37,035 nt of DNA. It comes from Methanoculleus sp. SDB. Lineage in GTDB: Archaea; Halobacteriota; Methanomicrobia; Methanomicrobiales; Methanomicrobiaceae. The position numbers and the translations under genes are program-made. Of this stretch, positions 31,344-37,035 are shown one piece after another. The notes under the pieces are model-generated. The model did no database searches. It had not been told where the DNA came from and saw nothing but the letters and a program-made list of their open reading frames with translations. Numbering within the stretch: the stretch's first letter is position 1; every line of letters starts with the position of its first letter. The stretch is from contig LKUD01000091.1 of the NCBI GenBank assembly GCA_001412355.1, positions 1-37,035 on the forward strand, in the 5' to 3' direction.

Positions 31344-32285
31344 ATGAGTCTTGCCGATACGGCTGAAAAAATCGCCGGCATGGAAATTCGCGGTGCAGGA
31401 CGGATTGCCCGGGCCGGAGCGCTGGCACTGAAGGCCCACGCCGCCACCGTGGATACGCACAATCGTGACGCCTTCGTCGCCGAGATGCACCGGGCGGCAG
31501 ACATCCTGCTTGCCACGCGGCCGACCGCCGTCTCGCTCCCGAACGCCCTTCACTTCGTACTGAAGGATCTCCCCGGGGCAGCCACGACAGGGGAAGCACG
31601 CGATCTCATTTCCCGGCGGGCTGACACCTTCGTCGCCAACTCGGAAGAGGCGCTCGGCCGCATCGCCGCGTTCGGAGCACGCCACATCAGGGACGGCGAT
31701 ACGATCATGACGCACTGCAACTCGGAGGCGGCGCTCGCCTGCATCCTGGCGGCACACGAAAGCGGAAAGGAGATCGAGGTCTTTGCAACGGAAGTCCGCC
31801 CCCGGAACCAGGGGCTCCTGACAATCCGGACCCTCAACGATGCCGGCATCACAACGCAGTACATCGTGGATTCTGCCGCCCGCTACTTCATGAACTCCGT
31901 CGATCTGGTAATTGTGGGAGCCGACGCAATCACGACAAACGGCGCTGTCGTGAACAAGATCGGCACGGCACAGATTGCACTTGCCGCCCATGAGGCACGG
32001 ACGAACGTGATGGTCGCCGCCGAGACGTACAAGTTCGCCCCCCGGACCCTCCTCGGGGAACTGATTACCATCGAAGAGCGCGATCCCGCCGAGGTGCTCG
32101 CCGATGATCTGAGAGCGTCACTTCCCCGTGTTCGGGTGCGAAATCCCGCCTTTGATGTGACCCCGGCCGCGTACATCGATCTGATCGTCACCGAAAAGGG
32201 TGCGATTCCGCCCGGCCTTGCATACGGCGTGATCCGGGAATATCTCGGCTGGTCGATTGAAGAGTTCCAAAAAGCATTTGAGTGA
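31344..32285 (+). CDS. Ribose-1,5-bisphosphate isomerase
   Basis: eIF2B-like enzyme of 313 residues that converts ribose 1,5-bisphosphate to ribulose 1,5-bisphosphate, the substrate of RuBisCO. Catalytic residues by homology with the Thermococcus enzyme are Cys125 (IMTHCNSEAA) and Asp194 (IVGADAITTNG). Further family segments are AGRIARAGALAL, EVRPRNQGLLT and NKIGTAQIALAAHE. ATG 31344 is chosen because it is 26 bases after TATATA; the frame is open upstream to 30345, but that is a shadow of the HAD gene. RuBisCO starts 27 bases downstream, making a two-gene operon. Confidence 0.92.
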   Translation: MSLADTAEKIAGMEIRGAGRIARAGALALKAHAATVDTHNRDAFVAEMHRAADILLATRPTAVSLPNALHFVLKDLPGAATTGEARDLISRRADTFVANSEEALGRIAAFGARHIRDGDTIMTHCNSEAALACILAAHESGKEIEVFATEVRPRNQGLLTIRTLNDAGITTQYIVDSAARYFMNSVDLVIVGADAITTNGAVVNKIGTAQIALAAHEARTNVMVAAETYKFAPRTLLGELITIEERDPAEVLADDLRASLPRVRVRNPAFDVTPAAYIDLIVTEKGAIPPGLAYGVIREYLGWSIEEFQKAFE

Positions 32286-32312
32286 ACCGGCGCAACTGAG
32301 GACTGAAGTGCT

Positions 32313-33512
32313 ATGCCAGATGTGATTGCCACCTACTTCTTCATCCCGGACGAGGCGACGACACCGGATGAGGCTGCAAAGGCCATTTGCGAAGAGGAGA
32401 CAACGGGGACATGGACGGATATCACGACCCGCCTCTCGTACGTGCAGCGGCTCGACGGCTCGGTGGAATCCGTCGAGCCCTCGGGAGAGGGATATGTCAC
32501 CCGCATACACTACCCGGCGGAGATCTTTGAGGCCGGCAACATCCCCCAGTATCTCTCCGTGGTAGCGGGCAACCTGTTCGGCCTCGGGCGGCTCGAGGCG
32601 GTCAGGTTGCTCGATATCGAATTTCCCGACGGACTGGTCCCGTTCCGGGGTCCGAAATTCGGGATTCAGGGGGTCCGGCGCCTCATCGGGACGAAACAGC
32701 GCCCGCACGTCGGGACGATCATCAAACCAAAGGTCGGGCTCACACCGGAGGACACCGCACGGGTGGCATATCAGGCGGCAATCGGCGGTGTCGACTTTAT
32801 CAAGGATGATGAAACACTCACAAACCAGCCCTTCTGCCCGATCGCGGAGCGGGTGCCCGCCGTCATGGCCGCGCTCGACGAGGCGCGGAGCGAAACCGGG
32901 CGCCAGGTGCTGTATGCGGTCAATGTCTCCGCCCGTGCCGACCAGATTGCCGCGAGGGCCCTCGAGGCGATCGAACTGGGTGCGAACACCATCATGGTGG
33001 ACGTAATCACGGCCGGCTTTTCCGCACTTCAGGCACTCGCCGAAGAGCCCGCGATCAAGGTGCCGGTTCATGTCCACCGAACCATGCATGCGGCAATGAC
33101 GAGAAATCCGCATCACGGCATTGCAATGCGTCCGATTGCCCGTCTCGTCCGGATGCTCGGCGGCGACCAGCTTCACACCGGCACGGTCGGGGGGAAGATG
33201 GGGCACGATACGGCGGCGCTTGTCGAGGACAACCGTGCGCTCACATGCGCATATTTCGGAATGAAATCCTCGTTTCCCGTCGCCAGCGGAGGGCTTCACC
33301 CCGGCAAGGTGTACGGCGAGCTGCAGGCACTCGGCACCGACATCGTGCTCCAGGCGGGAGGGGGCATCCACGGGCACCCCGACGGCACGGCGGCCGGTGC
33401 GCGGGCGATGCGGCAGGCCGTCGATGCGTTCATGGCCGGTGTCCATGCGGAGGAGTACGCCCGCGATCATTACGAACTGGAGCGCGCCCTCCAGCGCTGG
33501 GGTTCCCGGTAG
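32313..33512 (+). CDS. rbcL: Type III ribulose-bisphosphate carboxylase
   Basis: Archaeal RuBisCO large subunit, 399 residues; fixes CO2 on ribulose 1,5-bisphosphate giving two 3-phosphoglycerates. All catalytic landmarks are intact: Lys138 in GTIIKPKVG, the carbamylated Lys164 in GGVDFIKDDE, His255/Arg256 in HVHRTMH, His288, loop-6 Lys295 in GTVGGKMGHD, Ser325 in PVASGGLHPG and the phosphate-binding AGGGIHGHPDG. The shorter length and GIHGHPDGT loop identify type III rather than plant-like types. With R15P isomerase upstream it fits the AMP/nucleoside-ribose pathway; AMP phosphorylase and phosphoribulokinase are not in the window. Confidence 0.95.
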   Translation: MPDVIATYFFIPDEATTPDEAAKAICEEETTGTWTDITTRLSYVQRLDGSVESVEPSGEGYVTRIHYPAEIFEAGNIPQYLSVVAGNLFGLGRLEAVRLLDIEFPDGLVPFRGPKFGIQGVRRLIGTKQRPHVGTIIKPKVGLTPEDTARVAYQAAIGGVDFIKDDETLTNQPFCPIAERVPAVMAALDEARSETGRQVLYAVNVSARADQIAARALEAIELGANTIMVDVITAGFSALQALAEEPAIKVPVHVHRTMHAAMTRNPHHGIAMRPIARLVRMLGGDQLHTGTVGGKMGHDTAALVEDNRALTCAYFGMKSSFPVASGGLHPGKVYGELQALGTDIVLQAGGGIHGHPDGTAAGARAMRQAVDAFMAGVHAEEYARDHYELERALQRWGSR

Positions 33513-33537
33513 CCGTGTGGTTGTGCCAAACAATTTT

Positions 33538-33551
33538 TGCATTATAAAATG
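33538..33551 (+). promoter_or_regulatory. TATA box of dapF
   Basis: TGCATTATAAAATG at 33538-33551 is a strong archaeal TATA element. Transcription would start near 33572, leaving a leader of about 18 bases with GGGGAGA directly before ATG 33590. Confidence 0.6.
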
Positions 33552-33589
33552 AACAGTCAACAGGAAACAAATCAGGAGAACGGGGAGAC

Positions 33590-34432
33590 ATGGAGATACC
33601 TTTCGTAAAAATGCATGGCAACGGGAATGATTTCGTGCTTATCGACGAGTACGAGGGGGACGTTATTCCCGGTGAGATGAAACCGGCCTTCGCCCGCCTG
33701 TACTGTGAGCGGCGGTTCGGTATCGGTGCCGACGGCGTCCTCTTCCTGTCCAAATCGGAGAGAAACGATATAAAAATGCGCCTTTTCCAGCCCGACGAGA
33801 GCGAAGCGGAGATGTGCGGGAACGGCATCCGCTGCCTCGTCAAATACGCGTTCGATGCGGGATACGTGCAGGGGCGATGTATCGTGGAGACGCTGGCGGG
33901 AGAGATTACGGTCACCCTCGGCTACCGCGAGGATATATTTCATGCTACGATTACCATGCCCACACCGGCGTTCGGGCGCGGGCAGATCCCCGCCACCGGC
34001 GAAGGAGAATACCACGAGCAGATCGGCGGATACGATGTATATGCGGTGAACACCGGCGTGCCCCATGCGGTCGTCTTCGTCGAAGAGCTTGCCGTGGTGG
34101 ATATCGGGAAGATTGCACCCATCATCCGCAATCATCCGACATTTCCCGAGGGGGCGAACGTGAACTTCGTCGAAGTCGTCAACGAAAACGAGATCCGAAT
34201 CCGCACGTTTGAGCGTGGCATCGAAGGGGAGACATATTCCTGCGGCACCGGTGCCACTGCATCCGCGGCAGTCGCCCATCATCTCGGGTACGCGGGAGAA
34301 CCCGATAAAAAATATGTGGGCACGAAAGTGCTTGTCGCCACGCAGGGAGGGCTCCTCACCATATACCTAAACGAGGAGACGCTCATGGAGGGGGCCGCAA
34401 CAACGGTCTTTGAGGGATCTATTTTCTTTTAA
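33590..34432 (+). CDS. dapF: Diaminopimelate epimerase
   Basis: PLP-independent epimerase of 280 residues that converts LL- to meso-diaminopimelate in lysine synthesis. The two catalytic cysteines lie in EMCGNGIRC (Cys76) and YSCGTGATAS (about Cys218). MHGNGNDFVLID at the N-terminus and GANVNFV are further family segments. GGGGAGA precedes the ATG. No other lysine gene is nearby. The last 14 bases overlap the 3' end of convergent radB. Confidence 0.95.
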   Translation: MEIPFVKMHGNGNDFVLIDEYEGDVIPGEMKPAFARLYCERRFGIGADGVLFLSKSERNDIKMRLFQPDESEAEMCGNGIRCLVKYAFDAGYVQGRCIVETLAGEITVTLGYREDIFHATITMPTPAFGRGQIPATGEGEYHEQIGGYDVYAVNTGVPHAVVFVEELAVVDIGKIAPIIRNHPTFPEGANVNFVEVVNENEIRIRTFERGIEGETYSCGTGATASAAVAHHLGYAGEPDKKYVGTKVLVATQGGLLTIYLNEETLMEGAATTVFEGSIFF

Positions 34433-35087
34433 TCCCCTTTTCCACGATTTCAAAGATAAATGACCGGTTCTCGGGGAGAGACCGGTGTTTTTCGAGCAAC
34501 GCCTCCCGCGTACCGTTCCGTTTGCTGATCCGCACGATTGCCTTTGAGATATGGTGCAGCCCCGTCCCCCCGAGTCCCCGCAGCGTGTCGGTCTCCACAT
34601 CCATATAGACCTGGTTCGTGAGGAGCACCGGAAAACCGTATCTCTTTGCATACCCGAGCAGCCGGATTATTTGGTTTCCGAGCCGGCGCTGCGCTTCGCC
34701 GCCGGTTCCTCCTTCGGTGCGGTAGAGGGCGGTGGCCGAATCAATGACAATCAGCCCCACGTCACGGATCTTTAAAATCGCCTCGCACTCTCCGACCATC
34801 ATCGCCTGCTGCTCGAAATCGACCGGCTCGAAGATGAGGAGATGATCGGCAAGCTCCTCTGTCGCATCGCCCGCGATCTGGCGGAAACGGTCGGCGGAAA
34901 AACCCTCCGTGTCGATATACAGCACTGATTTACCTGATGAGAGAACCGATACGGCACACAGGAGAGCAAGCGTGCTCTTCCCGCATCCCGCCTCACCGTA
35001 GAGCTGTGTGATCGTCCGCCGTTCCAGCCCCCCACCGAGGAGGTCGTCGAGATCGGGCGATCCGGTGGATACCCTCTCCTTCTCCAC
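34419..35087 (-). CDS. radB: DNA repair and recombination protein RadB
   Basis: Archaeal RecA/RadA paralogue of 222 residues, a euryarchaeal recombination mediator. The single RecA core has Walker A GEAGCGKST (31-39), VLYIDTEGFSADRF, and Walker B VGLIVIDSAT; the RadA N-terminal DNA-binding domain is absent, as usual for RadB. LTNQVYMDVETD is the L2-type segment. The start is GTG 35087, one base after the larC stop; the frame upstream is a larC shadow. Coupled to larC by position, although no functional link is known. Confidence 0.93.
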   Translation of the reverse strand: MEKERVSTGSPDLDDLLGGGLERRTITQLYGEAGCGKSTLALLCAVSVLSSGKSVLYIDTEGFSADRFRQIAGDATEELADHLLIFEPVDFEQQAMMVGECEAILKIRDVGLIVIDSATALYRTEGGTGGEAQRRLGNQIIRLLGYAKRYGFPVLLTNQVYMDVETDTLRGLGGTGLHHISKAIVRISKRNGTREALLEKHRSLPENRSFIFEIVEKGIKRK

Positions 35088-35088
35088 G

Positions 35089-36276
35089 TCAGGCCCCCCT
35101 TCGTCCGAGCAGTTCCCAGCCTGCCGCTTCCGCACGCCGGGATGCATCCCGGAGCGTCGTTCCCGTCTCGCGGGCAATGGCCTTCACCTGTTCGTATTCG
35201 GGCTTGAGGGTGACGGGGCGATTCCCGTCCCACCCGACCTTCACGTCCACCGCATAGTCCCGGTCTCCGAACCGCACTGTCACCGTCTCCACCGTCCGGG
35301 GGATGACAAGCCGGTGCACCGAGGAGTGGCACCGTACGCCGAGCGTCCCGAGCTCTGCGGCAAGCAGAGTGGCAAGTGCATGGGAATCGGCGGGAAGGCA
35401 TACGACGCGGACGAGAAAGCCGGGGCGGCCTTTCTTCATCACGACCGGGATCGCCGACACGTCCCGGGCACCCGCCTCCATCAGACGCTCGATCGTGCAG
35501 GCCATCATCTCTCCGGTGACATCGTCCACGTTTGTTTCAAGTACTGCGACGGTATCGTCCCGTGCAGCGGGCGTTCCGTCGTCAAGCAGCGATACCCGCA
35601 GGACGTTCGGCATCGACGTGGGATTCCGGGTGCCCGCACCGTATCCCACCGAACGGATGCGTGATGCGCCGATGGCATCGGGATCATACGATGAGAACTC
35701 GGAGAGGAGCGCCGCACCGGTCGGCGTGCAGAGTTCATGCCCGGTGTCGGAGAAAGTCACCGGTATTTTCCCCTCCCGGAGAATGGCGAGCGTGGCGGGT
35801 GCGGGAGCCGGATACGTGCCGTGAGCACCCCTGATGAGTCCCCGGCCAAGACGGACCGGCAGCACCGCTACGCCGTCGGCGTCGAGCGATTCGAGTGCGG
35901 TGCATGCCCCGATGACGTCGGCAATCGCATCGTCCGCACCGACCTCGTGAAAATGCGCCTGCTCCCCATGCACGGAGGATTCCGCATGCCACATACGCTC
36001 AAATACTCTTTCAGACATTTTCCTGACGTTTTCCGGAAGCCCTGCTCCGGAGAGCCGCTCAATGACCTCGTCAAACGTCCGCGATGCGGCACGGGCATGC
36101 GTTTTCACATGCAGGGCGGATATCCCGCACCGGTCCACACGCTCCAGTGACGGTTCTTCTACGACCGTGGCCATCGCCGCCGTGACCCGGTCGGCATCAG
36201 CACCGGCATCGATGAGTGCCCCCAGAATCATGTCTCCCGCGGCCCCGCTGAACGGATCAAAGAGCAGAATTTGCAT
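35089..36276 (-). CDS. larC: LarC-family nickel-cofactor insertion protein
   Basis: DUF111/TIGR00299 family protein of 395 residues. The bacterial homologue LarC inserts nickel into the pyridinium-based NPN cofactor of lactate racemase (LarA), using CTP. The N-terminus MQILLFDPFSGAAGDMILGALIDAG is the family signature, and an internal HEVGADDAIADVIG holds metal-binding candidates. The C-terminal domain includes VAVLETNVDDVTGEMM and VKVGWDGNRPVTLKPEYEQVKAIA. No internal frameshift separates the two halves, unlike some bacteria. LarA, LarB and LarE are not in the window. The start ATG 36276 lies about 27 bases after CATATATG; the open frame runs farther up into the promoter gap. Confidence 0.9.
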   Translation of the reverse strand: MQILLFDPFSGAAGDMILGALIDAGADADRVTAAMATVVEEPSLERVDRCGISALHVKTHARAASRTFDEVIERLSGAGLPENVRKMSERVFERMWHAESSVHGEQAHFHEVGADDAIADVIGACTALESLDADGVAVLPVRLGRGLIRGAHGTYPAPAPATLAILREGKIPVTFSDTGHELCTPTGAALLSEFSSYDPDAIGASRIRSVGYGAGTRNPTSMPNVLRVSLLDDGTPAARDDTVAVLETNVDDVTGEMMACTIERLMEAGARDVSAIPVVMKKGRPGFLVRVVCLPADSHALATLLAAELGTLGVRCHSSVHRLVIPRTVETVTVRFGDRDYAVDVKVGWDGNRPVTLKPEYEQVKAIARETGTTLRDASRRAEAAGWELLGRRGA

Positions 36277-36285
36277 CGTACCAGT

Positions 36286-36309
36286 ACTTATAAACCATTG
36301 CATATATGA
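36286..36309. promoter_or_regulatory. Overlapping divergent promoters of larC and the AAA ATPase gene
   Basis: The 52-base gap has two TATA elements. CTTATAAA (36287-36294) on the plus strand suits the AAA ATPase gene: start near 36315, AGGTGA at 36315-36320, ATG 36329. CATATATG (36301-36308), self-complementary, suits larC on the minus strand, with start near 36277 and a leaderless ATG at 36276. The promoters interleave, so polymerases could exclude each other. Confidence 0.45.
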
Positions 36310-36328
36310 AATGTAGGTGATTTGTGAC

Positions 36329-37035
36329 ATGTTTCTCAAAGTTGACAGTGCATATCCGGAAGATCAGGGGGGAGGGAAAGCCCGCCTTGATCCGGACACA
36401 ATGCTGCAGCTTCGCCTGTCGCCGGGGGACCTTGTTTTTATCGAGGGGAAGCGCCGGACGATAGCGAAGGTCTGGCGCATGATGGTCAACGACTGGCACC
36501 AGGGAAAGATACGCATCGACAACTTCACCCGGTCGAATGCCGGAGTCAGCATCGGCGACCGTGTGCGGATAATCCCGGCGGATGGGGCACAGGAGGCATC
36601 CCGGGTAGTGCTCGCCCCCCCGGAGGATCTTCCCCGGCAACTGCCCATCAACTACAACCATGTCATCAGCCGCCTCATCGATTTTCCTGCAATGAAAAAC
36701 GATACGGTCCCCATTCAGGCCGGACTGCCGTTCATGCAGCCGCAGCTTGTCGCATTCAAGGTGGTGGCAATGGATCCCGACGACGCGGTCATCATTACGA
36801 AAAAGACCAAGGTCGAGATCTCGGAGAAGCCCGAAGCCGGATTCGAAGGGCTCAGGCACATATCCTACGAGGATATCGGCGGGCTGAAAGACGAGCTGCA
36901 GCGGGTGCGTGAAACGATTGAGCTTCCCATGCGCCACCCCGAACTCTTCAGGAAACTCGGCATCGACCCCCCGAAGGGCGTCCTGCTGTACGGGCCGCCG
37001 GGGACCGGCAAGACGCTGATCGCAAAGGCCGTCGC
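36329..37035 (+). CDS. CDC48/VAT-type AAA ATPase, 5' part
   Basis: First 235 codons of a CDC48/p97/VAT-like unfoldase, cut by the window edge. The N domain is a double-psi barrel ([56 protein letters not shown]) followed by the four-stranded half ([19 protein letters not shown]). The linker to the first AAA domain is [34 protein letters not shown], and Walker A GPPGTGKT closes the visible part. It would unfold proteins for the proteasome. The second AAA domain should lie beyond the window. Start supported by AGGTGA eight bases before ATG 36329. Confidence 0.93.
   Translation, partial: MFLKVDSAYPEDQGGGKARLDPDTMLQLRLSPGDLVFIEGKRRTIAKVWRMMVNDWHQGKIRIDNFTRSNAGVSIGDRVRIIPADGAQEASRVVLAPPEDLPRQLPINYNHVISRLIDFPAMKNDTVPIQAGLPFMQPQLVAFKVVAMDPDDAVIITKKTKVEISEKPEAGFEGLRHISYEDIGGLKDELQRVRETIELPMRHPELFRKLGIDPPKGVLLYGPPGTGKTLIAKAV

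Noticed and set aside
32118-33560. 480-codon open frame on the minus strand opposite RuBisCO
   Set aside because: RuBisCO on the other strand is complete with all catalytic residues; the antisense frame has no recognisable domain.
1-37035. CRISPR arrays, tRNA genes, insertion sequences or prophage
   Set aside because: No regularly spaced repeats, no TTC-loop/acceptor pattern, no transposase, integrase or phage structural gene was seen.

Overview
The window is about 37 kb of GC-rich archaeal DNA from a hydrogenotrophic methanogen, most likely order Methanomicrobiales. Support comes from a seven-gene methyl-coenzyme M reductase (MCR) activation cluster (atwA plus methanogenesis marker genes), a type III RuBisCO paired with ribose-1,5-bisphosphate isomerase, RadB, a B-family DNA polymerase, a CDC48/VAT-type AAA ATPase, an HAE3-type exporter, a PAS/HTH regulator and a probable DUF3821/PEGA surface protein. 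Many genes have archaeal TATA boxes about 25 bases before the start codon and no leader; others use Shine-Dalgarno sequences and GTG starts. The genus cannot be fixed from the sequence alone.

Left part (1-9.3 kb): purB on the minus strand; a PAS-domain regulator with an N-terminal winged-helix-like HTH, divergent from a secreted COG1361-type protein and an HAE3/MMPL exporter that form a probable export pair; then CorA and MscS on the minus strand, for ion and osmotic balance.

Middle part (9.3-23.5 kb): a Rad3/XPD-like helicase overlapping an O6-alkylguanine methyltransferase (DNA repair); a tight panE-mobA-rlmH run; pyrD-pyrK for pyrimidine synthesis; mdh overlapping polB; a flavodoxin-like protein; then a run of small genes: a PEGA-domain membrane protein, an unknown 115-residue protein, a 4-oxalocrotonate tautomerase homologue, an RDD membrane protein broken by a single-base frameshift, a rhodanese-like lipoprotein lacking its catalytic cysteine, a UPF0316 membrane protein and a carboxymuconolactone-decarboxylase-family protein.

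Right part (23.5-37 kb): the minus-strand operon atwA-mmp3-mmp6-mmp5-mmp15-mmp17-mmp7, in which successive genes overlap or lie 1-2 bases apart. It encodes ATP-dependent activation machinery for MCR. Upstream of it lies a soluble HAD protein resembling the P domain of P-type ATPases, divergent from the R15P isomerase-RuBisCO operon (AMP/nucleoside salvage or a related CO2-fixing route). Then come dapF (lysine/diaminopimelate), radB, larC (nickel-cofactor maturation family) and, divergent from larC, the first 235 codons of a VAT/CDC48 ATPase that runs off the window.

No rRNA, tRNA, CRISPR array, insertion sequence or prophage gene was recognised. This looks like core chromosome. The most interesting points are the less characterised parts of the MCR activation operon (Mmp5, Mmp6, Mmp15 and the HAD neighbour), the RDD frameshift, the cysteine-less rhodanese with an operator-like palindrome in its promoter, and several divergent gene pairs that appear to share one TATA element.
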